Assembly (NCBI RefSeq): GCF_023822005.2
Contig: NZ_CP098806.1
Location: 3,782,001 to 3,846,000 of the forward strand
DNA from: Dyadobacter fanqingshengii
GTDB lineage: Bacteria; Bacteroidota; Bacteroidia; Cytophagales; Spirosomataceae
Length of the DNA: 64,000 nt
Direction: 5' to 3'
Made by a program: the position numbers and the translations under genes. Under the pieces are notes generated by a model. The model saw only the letters and a list, made by a program, of their open reading frames with translations, searched no databases and was not told where the DNA came from. Positions within the stretch are counted from its first letter, which is position 1. Every line of letters begins with the position of its first letter. Below, one piece after another: positions 9,649 through 18,079 of this stretch.

Positions 9649-10239
9649 ATGTATCCATTCGCAACGACAGGGAATACGAAAGATTCCCTGTATAAAGAAG
9701 TAAACCTGCCTGCAGAATTTGAAAGTGTGCTGATCAATAAGCTCGCCGCATTGGACCACCGTTATCTGAAAGATTTGAAGATTAATGTGGGTAATGTGCT
9801 CAAATCGCAGACATTGAACCGTAAAGAAGCGCTTCTGATCGCGCTTTCGGTGGCCGTGAACGAGAAAAATGCAGCGTTGATCACCGCTCTTGAAGAACTG
9901 GCAACGACGGAAGGTGCTGATGAAAAGGAAATTGCAGAAGTAACAGCCTGCGTTTCTTTGATGAATGCGAACAACGTTTTCTATCGTTTCAGGCATTTCA
10001 TGCACAAGGAATTTTACGATAACTCTCCCGCTGGAATCAAGATGAGCATTATGGTAAATCCTGTTTTGGGCAAAGAGTTCTTTGAACTTTTGAGCCTCGT
10101 AGTCTCGGCATTGAACGGCTGCGAAATGTGCGTCACTTCACATGAGCAATCGGTGCTGAACCATGGCGGAACGCCTGCGCGTATATTCGACGCAGTTAGG
10201 GTTGGCGCTATTTTTAAAAGCTTCACTGTTTTGGTGTAA
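9649..10239 (+). CDS. AhpD-like alkylhydroperoxidase / carboxymuconolactone decarboxylase family protein
   Basis: 196 residues, all-helical. The AhpD signature E-x11-C-x2-C-x3-H is complete: Glu146, Cys158 and Cys161 in NGCEMCVTSHE, and His165. In AhpD the two cysteines pass electrons from a lipoylated adaptor to AhpC. The gene begins 12 bp after the peroxiredoxin stop and ends just before a strong terminator, so the two form a closed two-gene operon, and the product is most likely the reductant for that peroxiredoxin (inference from family and context). Confidence 0.88.
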   Translation: MYPFATTGNTKDSLYKEVNLPAEFESVLINKLAALDHRYLKDLKINVGNVLKSQTLNRKEALLIALSVAVNEKNAALITALEELATTEGADEKEIAEVTACVSLMNANNVFYRFRHFMHKEFYDNSPAGIKMSIMVNPVLGKEFFELLSLVVSALNGCEMCVTSHEQSVLNHGGTPARIFDAVRVGAIFKSFTVLV

Positions 10240-10242
10240 ATA

Positions 10243-10276
10243 AAAATTCCCAGGTCCGAAATGGCCTGGGAATTTT
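10243..10276 (+). terminator. Intrinsic terminator of the peroxiredoxin operon
   Basis: A perfect 12-bp stem, AAAATTCCCAGG (10243-10254) with CCTGGGAATTTT (10265-10276), around a 10-nt loop, begins 3 nt after the AhpD-like stop. A second, weaker hairpin with a T run (10309-10340, GCGGG ... CCCGC then seven T) follows and may be a back-up on the same strand. Confidence 0.8.
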
Positions 10277-10338
10277 GCACTACTACTCTTTACTCCGTAT
10301 TTCGTTAGGCGGGTTCGTCAAGGCGACCCCGCATTTTT

Positions 10339-11094
10339 TTATTCCGAATAGCTGATAAAAGCTATATTATTTCCCCACATCGTTGACGGCTCAAAATCAA
10401 TGGTGATCTCATTCTCATATTCGTCCTCGGAAAAGTGTTTTCTTAATTTCAAGGGCCCTTTTCCTCCTTCTCCGTTGTAATAGGCCGTCATGGTGTATCT
10501 GCCCAGCGGAATGTCTACCAGCTTTCCGTAGTCACTTGTAAAAGGCTCACCATGTTTCATTTTGAGCGTCTTACCCTTTGAACCGTCGATGAGATTCCCA
10601 ACAGGAACCAGCGTGAATTCAATGTTTTCGGAATCGTAAACGCTGCTCATGACATCTTTATTCACCTCAATGGTCGCGCCATAGTAACCTTGCGCTTCCA
10701 CCGGTCGCCGGCCACTGAGCTTCCACTGGAAGTTCCGCACAGCGCCGTTAATGCTGAACTCTTCGTACACATCAGGATCCAGATCCAGCTCATATTCCCG
10801 GCCATTGTATTTTTTTGTAATATGCGCTGAGGCCATGAATGTGCCTACTTTGGGCAGCTGGATCTTGTAATTTCCCTTTTCATCCGAAGTTCCGATGGAA
10901 TAAGATGCGTAAATCATGGTATTGTCCACCACCACCTTTACACCTGGCATAGGCGACCCGTCCGTATTGGTGATCTTCCCGGTTGTATATCCTTCTTCCG
11001 GTGCTGCTTCATCCGGCGAAGGGCCATCGGTTTCGGTGCATGCGACGGCCATCAGCATGAACAGACATTGCATTAGTACGAAAACGCGTCTCAT
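10339..11094 (-). CDS. Lipoprotein with carboxypeptidase-regulatory-like (Ig-like) domain
   Basis: 251 residues with a lipoprotein signal (MRRVFVLMQCLFMLMAVAC). Residues about 36-110 match the carboxypeptidase-regulatory-like beta-sandwich common in Bacteroidota (YTTGKITNTDGSPMPGVKVV, then TSDEKGNYKIQLPKVG). The remaining beta-rich part is not recognised. Its start overlaps the stop of the gene upstream by 4 bp, implying translational coupling. It is the last gene of a four-gene envelope cluster behind a LytTR two-component pair. Function unknown. Confidence 0.7.
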   Translation of the reverse strand: MRRVFVLMQCLFMLMAVACTETDGPSPDEAAPEEGYTTGKITNTDGSPMPGVKVVVDNTMIYASYSIGTSDEKGNYKIQLPKVGTFMASAHITKKYNGREYELDLDPDVYEEFSINGAVRNFQWKLSGRRPVEAQGYYGATIEVNKDVMSSVYDSENIEFTLVPVGNLIDGSKGKTLKMKHGEPFTSDYGKLVDIPLGRYTMTAYYNGEGGKGPLKLRKHFSEDEYENEITIDFEPSTMWGNNIAFISYSE

Positions 11095-11927
11095 TTCTTA
11101 GCGATTTTTTGCAATTCCGTGGTGGAAGAATCCTCGCCGACCGTTTCTATCGACTTCACGATGCCTACGCCCGGAGCAGTCCATAGTTCAACTGTACAAA
11201 CATCTTCGGTTTCCTCGACTGGTATGTAAAGGCTGGATAATTTTATATGCATTTCATATTTATACTCCCACTTGGTACACTTGAATGTTCCTGCCGGCGT
11301 CGTTATTTCCTCCTGCTTAGTCGCCTTCCCATCCAGATAGGTCAATGTAGTTTCCCAATCTGCCTCGATTTTGTTTTTCTCATCGATTGGTATCAGCAAT
11401 GCTATGTCAACCTTCAACGGATCTTTGCCGAAAGTTACGTTGCTGCCGACCGTTCCTTTGTTTTCCAGCACCTGCTTTTGGGGGAACCCGCTCAATTTAA
11501 CATCCTCAATTTCAGCGAATTCTTCTACGATATCGTATAATGCATGCACGGCATCCTCATGAAGCATTTCGTTAGTCGTGAGTCCGCCCTTACTGAATGC
11601 CCGGCTTCTGGTTGTAACAAAAACCCTTCCCTCCTGGATCACATTTTCAATATTGTATACGGAAATTCCCGAAGAATCCTTTGTATTAACAACTTGCAAT
11701 GTGGAACTGCTCTTTTCACCGTCACTGTCCAGGATCCTGTATGTATAAATCTGATCTTTCTCAGGCAAAAACGCTTTGTCTTCGGCAGGCGGATTGCCGT
11801 CGTCCGGCTTGACATTGTCTTTGTCATCCTTGCAAGATGCCAGTGAAACAGCTGCAATTGCCAGTGAAAGAAACACCTGCCGTGTTTGACGGGCGAATGT
11901 AATGGAAGGTTGATTTTTATTTAACAT
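11091..11927 (-). CDS. Hypothetical lipoprotein
   Basis: 278 residues. The N-terminus has a long signal with a lipobox (FLSLAIAAVSLASC), after which an acidic linker (KDDKDNVKPDDGN) leads to a beta-rich domain of unknown family. It contains PAGTFKCTKWEYKYE and a C-terminal VELWTAPGVGIVKSIE, a pattern I associate with Bacteroidota lipoproteins that resemble lipocalin or DUF3108-like folds; this is weak. It is coupled by a 4-bp overlap to the carboxypeptidase-regulatory-like lipoprotein gene. Confidence 0.65.
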   Translation of the reverse strand: MLNKNQPSITFARQTRQVFLSLAIAAVSLASCKDDKDNVKPDDGNPPAEDKAFLPEKDQIYTYRILDSDGEKSSSTLQVVNTKDSSGISVYNIENVIQEGRVFVTTRSRAFSKGGLTTNEMLHEDAVHALYDIVEEFAEIEDVKLSGFPQKQVLENKGTVGSNVTFGKDPLKVDIALLIPIDEKNKIEADWETTLTYLDGKATKQEEITTPAGTFKCTKWEYKYEMHIKLSSLYIPVEETEDVCTVELWTAPGVGIVKSIETVGEDSSTTELQKIAKK

Positions 11928-11982
11928 GGCTTTGTAATAATTAAAATATGAAACGGATTATAATATACGTATTTGGTTATGA

Positions 11983-12462
11983 TCAGCGGATTTTGAAAAC
12001 GAGATGAATCAGCAGTAAGAGAAACCCGGAAATCGAAAGGTAACCCCTGATCAAAATGAACTTTAACCACTCACTCCTGGCGCTTTCAAAACCGGCTTCT
12101 GTGTCGATTGAGTTGCTATTGATTAGCGCATTAACGGGCTCGCTAAATTTCAAAATAAGCGCCATATCGGCCACCAGAAACAGAAAAGCAAGCAAAACAG
12201 GCGCATAGGAAAGGAATCCGGCACTTTTATCACTCATCAAAAACCAGATGAACATAACGGCCAATGCAGACAAGTACAGCACCTTGAATTTGCCCCGGAC
12301 AATCGGGTCAACAGCTTTGCGAAGCACTATAAAATCATCGGCTGGAATGTTATACAATGCTTTTCCAAAACCGAAATGGTAAAACGCGCCTTGTGCTGCA
12401 ATGAAAAAGTAAAGCACAATGCCAATGATCCGAACCACGGAAATTAACTCAATTGGTTTCAT
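11983..12462 (-). CDS. Small integral membrane protein, unknown function
   Basis: 159 residues with four predicted membrane helices (about 8-26, 62-78, 84-105 and 133-155). There is no signal peptide beyond the first helix and no catalytic motif. It starts 6 bp after the stop of the PKD/beta-helix lipoprotein gene, so it is probably in the same transcript. I do not recognise the family. Confidence 0.6.
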   Translation of the reverse strand: MKPIELISVVRIIGIVLYFFIAAQGAFYHFGFGKALYNIPADDFIVLRKAVDPIVRGKFKVLYLSALAVMFIWFLMSDKSAGFLSYAPVLLAFLFLVADMALILKFSEPVNALINSNSIDTEAGFESARSEWLKFILIRGYLSISGFLLLLIHLVFKIR

Positions 12463-12468
12463 ACAATT

Positions 12469-13941
12469 TTATTTTTCACGCAGCACTTTACCTTCCACAT
12501 TGTCGGCAAAAGTGTTGACGGTTTCAATGTCGTCATTCACAATGGCCTGGTAATTCACATACATTCCGTAGCCGCCGCTGCCCGAGATTTTGGAGTTTTT
12601 AATCTGCATTCTGGCCTGGCTTCCGTAAACCGCAATGTTCACTTTTTTACCCGAAACCAGCGCTGTGCTTCCGCCGCCGGATATTTCCACATGTTCAAAA
12701 ACGTTGTTTGCGCTGGTTGTGTAGCATATCAAACCTCTCCAATAAGCTGGCTTATTTTCAGCGCCTTTGATAACGATTTTCGCAGTTGGTGTTCCGATGG
12801 CATTGATATAACCTTCATCAATGGACATTCGCGCTCCTTCCGATATTTCAATCACTACACCCGGACTGATCTTCCAGTTTGCGTCAACCGTAAGGCCTTC
12901 CAGCACGCGGTAAGGTGTTTTGTCTTTGAATCCCTGCCAAACCACTTCTGCAGTAATGTTTTTAGATAGTTGCGAAGCGAAAATCTCCACCACATTGCGT
13001 CCGTTTCCGTTCGTGAAAGAGGAGTTCACGTCCAGTTTGGCAACATTATCGGCATCCAGCAGAATGCCGGCCTCGGTGTTACCTTTGAATGTATTTTTTG
13101 TAAATGAAGAAAGAATTACGCCTCTTTCAATCCACAAACCATATCCGTCATTTTGCTCGAAAAGGCTGTTTTTAATAGACACTTCTGCTTTCGAAGAACC
13201 CGCTATGGCCATTCCAGCTTTTCTGCCACTGAACAGCACTTTACTTCCGGCATGCAGCACCTGCACATATTCCAGCGTATTAGCACTGCTCGAAGAGCGG
13301 AAAATGACTCCGGCCCAAAAGCCTTTCTTGGTTTCTTTTCCAATCAAACGGATCGGTTTCGTAGAATCACCTTTTGCGAGCAGAATTCCGCCATTATCAT
13401 TCACTTCAAGCCTTGCGTCTCTTGCAAAAGCAATTACTACACCCGGTTTCAAAGTCAACTCGGCATTTACGGCAACATTTCCATTGGCAACATAGTCGGG
13501 CACATCAGGATTGTCGATCCGGTCTTCCAGCGTGGTCTTTGCAGCAATATTTGCGTCCAGCACGACCGGCTGGATCACCGTTGCAGTGATCAGGACCTTG
13601 TCTTTGCTTTCGCCGTTAGCATTGCTGGTGGTAAGCTCAACTTCGTATTCTCCGGGAAGGTCCGTTTTGAATGTTGGCTTACTCACCGTTGCCGAGCTGA
13701 GGGCTGTGGTGCTGCCGGTTGGTTTTTTTGTAAATGTCCAGCGGTAATCGAATGGTTTGTTTTCGCTGTCGGTTGAGGCACTTCCATCGAGGGTTACAAT
13801 GTCACCGGCATTCACATTCTGATCCGCACCGGCGCGGGCGGTTAACGTGTTGCCTGGTTTTACGTCTTCATCTTCCTTGCAGCTTGTTACGAAAAGGGCA
13901 AGTGAAAAGAGGGCAAGCAGAATTCTTTTACTTTTTAACAT
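12469..13941 (-). CDS. Lipoprotein with PKD domain and right-handed beta-helix
   Basis: 490 residues from ATG 13941, which gives a lipoprotein signal (MLKSKRILLALFSLALFVTS, then Cys). Residues about 30-125 form a PKD/Ig-like domain (ARAGADQNVNAGDIVTLDGS ... YRWTFTKKP ... PGEYEVELTTSNANG). The remainder is a parallel beta-helix with two similar halves, each beginning with a KPGVVI or SPGVVI turn and repeating VLHAGSKVLFSGRKAGMAI or EISGGGSTALVSGKKVNIAV, which points to an internal duplication. Such proteins are usually surface-exposed; no polysaccharide-lyase residues can be assigned. It lies 152 bp behind the LytTR response regulator and heads a four-gene envelope cluster. Confidence 0.75.
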   Translation of the reverse strand: MLKSKRILLALFSLALFVTSCKEDEDVKPGNTLTARAGADQNVNAGDIVTLDGSASTDSENKPFDYRWTFTKKPTGSTTALSSATVSKPTFKTDLPGEYEVELTTSNANGESKDKVLITATVIQPVVLDANIAAKTTLEDRIDNPDVPDYVANGNVAVNAELTLKPGVVIAFARDARLEVNDNGGILLAKGDSTKPIRLIGKETKKGFWAGVIFRSSSSANTLEYVQVLHAGSKVLFSGRKAGMAIAGSSKAEVSIKNSLFEQNDGYGLWIERGVILSSFTKNTFKGNTEAGILLDADNVAKLDVNSSFTNGNGRNVVEIFASQLSKNITAEVVWQGFKDKTPYRVLEGLTVDANWKISPGVVIEISEGARMSIDEGYINAIGTPTAKIVIKGAENKPAYWRGLICYTTSANNVFEHVEISGGGSTALVSGKKVNIAVYGSQARMQIKNSKISGSGGYGMYVNYQAIVNDDIETVNTFADNVEGKVLREK

Positions 13942-14092
13942 GGCTATTTTTTGATTTACTGAACACTGATTTTCACCATCGGCTAAATGGCGGTGCAATG
14001 GTAAGTCGAAATAGCGAGGTGAGAAATTACTGTCGATTAACAGCAGGTTTTATCGACGAAAGGCGTCAGTAGACGCTAATTTTAACCGTTTA

Positions 14093-14815
14093 CTAAAAAG
14101 TCAGCTTGAAGCGTCGCTGACAATCGTTCCTGAAATTCCGGCCGATAGGAAGTTCTTTCCCGGCGATTTCAATTTTATGTGCGTGGTAACTTTCCACTTT
14201 ATCCACAGCCACGATGAAAGACCGGTGCACGCGAATGAAGTTGTCTTCGGGAAGCAGCTCTTCCAGCAGGCTGATCTTTTGCTTTGTAATCAACACCTTA
14301 TCCTTCAAAACAACCTTAATGTAATCCCGAAGGCTTTCCACCCAAAAAATATCATTCACATTGACCTTGACCATTTTCCGATCCACTTTGAGATACAAAA
14401 AGATGTCCTGGTTGCTTACGGCGGCCTTTTGGGCAATGGAAACAGATTGGTTGGTAACATTCAAACCTGTAAAAACTTTATCCATGGCTCTCAAAAAGCG
14501 CTCAAAAGGAATGGGTTTGAGCAGATAATCCACTGCATTGAGATCAAAACCCTCGACGGCGTAATCCTGGTAAGCGGTTGTAAAAACGACTTTTGGCGGT
14601 GTTTTGAGGCTCCTCAATAGCTCGGTCCCTGTTAATCCAGGCATTTTTACATCCAAAAACATCAGATCCACTTTCTGCTGCTGCAAAACCTGAAAAGCCT
14701 GAATAGCATCCTGGCAGCGCGCAACGATCTCGATTTCATTGAAATTCCGGAGATAATTATCCAGCACCTCAATGGCATGCGGTTCGTCGTCTACCAAAAT
14801 CGCTTTTATCTTCAT
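14093..14815 (-). CDS. LytTR-family response regulator
   Basis: 240 residues. The receiver domain has the acidic pair in AILVDDEPHA, the phospho-acceptor Asp55 in LMFLDVKMPG and the conserved Lys in DYLLKPIPFERF. Residues about 140-238 are a LytTR DNA-binding domain (FLYLKVDRKMVKVN, WVESLRDYIKVVL, FIRVHRSFIVAVDKVE, LPIGRNFRNDC). Its ATG overlaps the last base of the kinase stop codon (TAATG), so the pair is translationally coupled. The gene cluster downstream on the same strand is a plausible target, but no direct-repeat LytTR site was identified. Confidence 0.9.
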   Translation of the reverse strand: MKIKAILVDDEPHAIEVLDNYLRNFNEIEIVARCQDAIQAFQVLQQQKVDLMFLDVKMPGLTGTELLRSLKTPPKVVFTTAYQDYAVEGFDLNAVDYLLKPIPFERFLRAMDKVFTGLNVTNQSVSIAQKAAVSNQDIFLYLKVDRKMVKVNVNDIFWVESLRDYIKVVLKDKVLITKQKISLLEELLPEDNFIRVHRSFIVAVDKVESYHAHKIEIAGKELPIGRNFRNDCQRRFKLTF

Positions 14816-15918
14816 TATGAGGCTATTTCAATTTTTTTATCCAATTCCAATTCGAGGATTACGGCAAAAACTTCGTCTTCTTCCAGAATTTTGAGCTGGT
14901 GTGCTGACGGATACAAAATCTCCAACCGCTTCCTGACATTGGCCAATCCGATGCTGGTATGATGGTTTCGGCTGTCTTTCGGATCTGGCCGGTCGGGCTT
15001 GCTGTTGGATATTTTAAATTTAAGAAAATTGTTTTTAACCCGCAGGTCAATGTTGATCCAGGCCTGCCCTACCTGCTCGCTTGCGCCATGCTTGAAAGCA
15101 TTTTCCACCAGCGGGAGGATCAGCAGCGGCGCAATTTTATATTCATTGGAAAGACCATTAATGCTGAAATTAATGTCCAGCCGTTCTTCGTAACGGATTT
15201 TTTCAAGCTCGATATAGCTTTCTACAATTTTGATATCCCGTTCTAAATCAACCACATCCGTATTGGCTTCATAAAGCATATAACGTAATATTTCCGCCAG
15301 GCCCAGCACCACGCCAGGCGATTGCGGCGATTGGTTCAATGTTAATGCATAAAGGTTATTGAGTGTGTTAAAAAGAAAGTGCGGATGTAACTGACCCTTT
15401 AAAAAGTTGAGCTCGGCCTCCATAGCAGCCTGCCTTCTTTCAAACCACATTTTGAAAAATTTAACCGATAAGGCTATCCAAACAAAAATATTAGTTTGTT
15501 CAAAAGCGCTGATGAGATACACCGGTTTTGCGAGCTGTTGCCAGAAACTTCCTTCCAGTTTTTTCCATACAAATGTAGGGTCCGTTTTCTTAACCGCGCT
15601 GTAAATGATAGGGTCAGCTACAAAAATCTCCATCAATCTGAAAGTCAGCGTTGAAAAAACTACTGCTGCAATAAGCAAGACAAAAAATTCGATTCGCTTT
15701 TTTCTGTTGAAAAACTTCGGGATAATGACATACCCGATCGAATAGAAATAAGCAATGTGTATAGGCAAAAACAGGGCAACGACGCCGATCGCAATCCAGT
15801 AATCAGGCATTCCCGCGCCATAGATCACCGTCAGGATGATCAATACGACGATCCAGAACGCGGCATGCTGCAAGATCCTTATCCGGGCCTGATGAGTAGG
15901 GTAAACGTTTGGGCGCAT
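14815..15918 (-). CDS. LytS/YehU-like sensor histidine kinase
   Basis: 367 residues from ATG 15918; an in-frame TTG at 15924 is less likely. Four hydrophobic segments (about 18-36, 40-68, 77-96 and 135-152) are followed by the His_kinase domain with the acceptor motif HPHFLFNTLNN (His178 or His180) and a compact ATPase domain (LVENAFKHGA, SIGLANVRKRLEILYP). There is no separate sensor domain, so the membrane part probably senses the signal. It is cotranscribed with the LytTR regulator gene that overlaps its stop codon. Confidence 0.9.
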   Translation of the reverse strand: MRPNVYPTHQARIRILQHAAFWIVVLIILTVIYGAGMPDYWIAIGVVALFLPIHIAYFYSIGYVIIPKFFNRKKRIEFFVLLIAAVVFSTLTFRLMEIFVADPIIYSAVKKTDPTFVWKKLEGSFWQQLAKPVYLISAFEQTNIFVWIALSVKFFKMWFERRQAAMEAELNFLKGQLHPHFLFNTLNNLYALTLNQSPQSPGVVLGLAEILRYMLYEANTDVVDLERDIKIVESYIELEKIRYEERLDINFSINGLSNEYKIAPLLILPLVENAFKHGASEQVGQAWINIDLRVKNNFLKFKISNSKPDRPDPKDSRNHHTSIGLANVRKRLEILYPSAHQLKILEEDEVFAVILELELDKKIEIAS

Positions 15919-16217
15919 AGGCAAATATAACCAATTCGCGGCCTATTTTCTGACCTCAAAAACATTGTCGACAAAGACCTCATTAACGTCGACGAACGGC
16001 ATGCAAGCCAGCATTTCACAGCGGTCAAGACAAAATATCTGCCAGGGCGGCGAATAAACCTTGTCCTCACTTACAAAGCGCTACATATGCAGCACTAAGA
16101 AGATAAAACATCCAAATTTAGGAGCAAAACCACAATTTGTATCTATTTTTCTTCCCCTCCGTGGTTTTTCTGGTTAGTTTTGTGTCAAAATAAAGATATA
16201 AACTAAACTGTCACATA
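15919..16217. other. Intergenic region upstream of ahcY
   Basis: 299 bp between the divergent kinase and ahcY genes. The last 50 bp hold a promoter-like element for ahcY. The part at 15943-16080 is open in one minus-strand frame and ends in a coding-like sequence, but it has no usable start codon, so I do not call a gene. I see no RNA gene or riboswitch-like fold; in particular no convincing SAH-type riboswitch. Confidence 0.5.
16175..16182 (+). promoter_or_regulatory. Candidate -7 element for ahcY
   Basis: TAGTTTTG matches the Bacteroidota TAnnTTTG consensus exactly and lies 35 bp before the ahcY ATG, which predicts a leader of roughly 28 nt. No good TTG -33 element is present at the usual spacing, so confidence is limited. 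Confidence 0.45.
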
Positions 16218-17534
16218 ATGGCGACGTCAACAGAAACGTACATTCCTTACAAGGTAAAAGACATCAGTTTGGCCGAATGGGGCCGTAAAGAAATTACGCT
16301 TGCAGAAGCTGAAATGCCGGGTTTAATGTCAATCCGCGCAGAATACGGTCCATCACAGCCACTTGCGGGTGCACGTGTTGCCGGTTGCTTGCACATGACC
16401 ATTCAAACGGCGGTTTTGATCGAAACGCTTACTGCACTGGGTGCTGAGGTTACCTGGTCTTCATGTAATATTTTCTCGACGCAAGATCACGCAGCAGCGG
16501 CGATCGCAGCAGCGGGCATCCCGGTTTACGCTTGGAAAGGCATGAACGAAGAGGAATTCAACTGGTGTATCGAGCAAACATTGTTCTTCGGCGAAGACCG
16601 CAAGCCATTGAATATGATCCTGGATGATGGTGGTGACCTTACTAATATGGTTTTTGACGAATATCCTGAGCTGATTGAAGGCATCAAAGGACTTTCGGAA
16701 GAAACGACAACAGGTGTGCTTCGTCTATATGACCGTTTGAAAAACGGAACGCTTCATTTGCCTGCAATCAATGTAAATGACTCAGTTACAAAATCTAAAT
16801 TTGATAACAAATACGGCTGCCGCGAATCACTTGTGGATTCGATCCGTCGCGCAACTGACTTAATGCTTGCTGGTAAAGTAGCTGTTGTGGCTGGTTACGG
16901 TGACGTGGGTAAAGGTTCAGCAGAATCGCTTCGTGGCGCAGGATGCCGTGTGTTGGTTACTGAAATCGATCCAATTTGTGCGCTTCAGGCTGCAATGGAT
17001 GGCTTCGAAGTGGTAACAATGGACGAAGCTGCAACGCGTGCGAACATTTTTGTAACAGCAACAGGAAACTACAAGATCATCACAGATCGTCACTTCCTGG
17101 CAATGCGCGACAAAGCGGTTGTTTGCAACATCGGTCACTTCGATAATGAAATCGATATGGCTTGGTTGAACTCAACTTACGGCGATTCAAAAGTGCAGAT
17201 CAAACCACAGGTTGATATTTATTCAGTTGCCGGCAAAGATGTTATCGTTCTTGCAGAAGGCCGTTTGGTAAACCTTGGATGCGCAATGGGCCACCCATCA
17301 TTCGTAATGTCATGCTCATTCTCTAACCAGACGCTTGCACAAATCGAACTTTGGACAAACACTGCGGCTTACGACAAAAAAGTATACGTACTTCCAAAAG
17401 CATTGGACGAAAAAGTTGCAGCCTTCCACCTGGGCCACGTAGGCGCAAAATTGGAAACGCTTTCGGACGAGCAGGCGGCTTACATCGGCGTTAGCATTGA
17501 AGGGCCGTTTAAGTCGGAGACTTATCGGTATTGA
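16218..17534 (+). CDS. ahcY: Adenosylhomocysteinase (S-adenosyl-L-homocysteine hydrolase)
   Basis: 438 residues, the usual length for the short bacterial form. The enzyme splits S-adenosylhomocysteine to adenosine and homocysteine in the cytoplasm, closing the activated methyl cycle. The family blocks are all visible: [53 protein letters not shown], the NAD-binding loop [36 protein letters not shown] and [14 protein letters not shown]. The stop is followed after 20 bp by a strong terminator, so the gene is monocistronic. Codon use shows a shift to highly expressed choices, as expected for a housekeeping enzyme. Confidence 0.97.
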   Translation: MATSTETYIPYKVKDISLAEWGRKEITLAEAEMPGLMSIRAEYGPSQPLAGARVAGCLHMTIQTAVLIETLTALGAEVTWSSCNIFSTQDHAAAAIAAAGIPVYAWKGMNEEEFNWCIEQTLFFGEDRKPLNMILDDGGDLTNMVFDEYPELIEGIKGLSEETTTGVLRLYDRLKNGTLHLPAINVNDSVTKSKFDNKYGCRESLVDSIRRATDLMLAGKVAVVAGYGDVGKGSAESLRGAGCRVLVTEIDPICALQAAMDGFEVVTMDEAATRANIFVTATGNYKIITDRHFLAMRDKAVVCNIGHFDNEIDMAWLNSTYGDSKVQIKPQVDIYSVAGKDVIVLAEGRLVNLGCAMGHPSFVMSCSFSNQTLAQIELWTNTAAYDKKVYVLPKALDEKVAAFHLGHVGAKLETLSDEQAAYIGVSIEGPFKSETYRY

Positions 17535-17554
17535 TATTGGGCATCAATGTCAAG

Positions 17555-17589
17555 GCGTCCCGGTTCTAAGATCCGGGACGCTTTTTTTT
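17555..17589 (+). terminator. Intrinsic terminator of ahcY
   Basis: A perfect 9-bp GC-rich stem, GCGTCCCGG (17555-17563) with CCGGGACGC (17573-17581), a 9-nt loop, then eight T. It lies 20 bp after the ahcY stop. Confidence 0.93.
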
Positions 17590-17672
17590 GTCCTGGTTAC
17601 TCAGGATAGGCTTACCAAGTTTTGGAAACTTGAGAAGTTTTTTTTGACTACTAAGAGAGTGAACCAATGTTG

Positions 17673-17703
17673 GCAGGGAGCCTAGCATTTATCGGCTTCC
17701 TGC
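17673..17703. terminator. Hairpin downstream of the M4 protease/sorting-domain gene pair
   Basis: GCAGGGAGCC (17673-17682) pairs with GGCTTCCTGC (17694-17703) with one G-T pair, 17 bp beyond the stop of the minus-strand gene at 17720. There is no clear T run on the minus strand, so it is a possible but weak terminator or a processing hairpin. Confidence 0.4.
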
Positions 17704-17719
17704 ATCACTAGTCATCAAA

Positions 17720-18079
17720 CTACTCCCGTTGCACGATCAGCTTCTGGGAATAAGATTCTTTTCCCTTCGTAAATCGAACGATATATATTCCAGTTGGGAG
17801 TTTGGAAATATCTAGTGTTTCATCTGTCCGGTGTTGCAGCTTTAAACAACTTAATCCTGTTTGATCAACCACCTCTAAATTGAAGCCAACTAATGGCTTT
17901 GTTGATTTAAATCTTACCGTTAAAGCGGCAGGATTAGGATAAAGGGTGACTGCGTTAATCGTTGTATTTACTGGATAAATCGTTAATCCATATTTACTTT
18001 TAATGATTTGATTCTGAGCTTTTGCTTGAAATGCATAAAGACTAAATAATAGGATTGCACCTGATATAATCTTCGTCAT
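17720..18079 (-). CDS. Small secreted protein consisting almost only of a T9SS sorting domain
   Basis: 119 residues. A signal peptide (MTKIISGAILLFSLYAFQAK, then AQ) is followed by about 20 residues of linker and then a complete type A T9SS C-terminal domain (TLYPNPAALTVRFKSTK ... LEVVDQTGLSCLKL ... LPTGIYIVRFTKGKESYSQK, LIVQRE). No effector domain is left, unlike nearly all T9SS cargo. Its ATG overlaps the TGA of the 1457-residue metalloprotease gene by 4 bp, so the two are translationally coupled; the protease itself has no sorting domain at its end. The separate signal peptide argues against a simple frameshift. Possible roles are a subunit that escorts the protease through T9SS or a decayed cargo gene; neither is shown. 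Confidence 0.75.
   Translation of the reverse strand: MTKIISGAILLFSLYAFQAKAQNQIIKSKYGLTIYPVNTTINAVTLYPNPAALTVRFKSTKPLVGFNLEVVDQTGLSCLKLQHRTDETLDISKLPTGIYIVRFTKGKESYSQKLIVQRE

Noticed and set aside
15943..16080. 45-codon minus-strand stretch with coding-like ending (...VDVNEVFVDNVFEVRK)
   Set aside because: It is bounded upstream by a stop codon and has no ATG or plausible alternative start near its 5' end. It may be the remnant of a decayed gene, but the sequence does not prove it.
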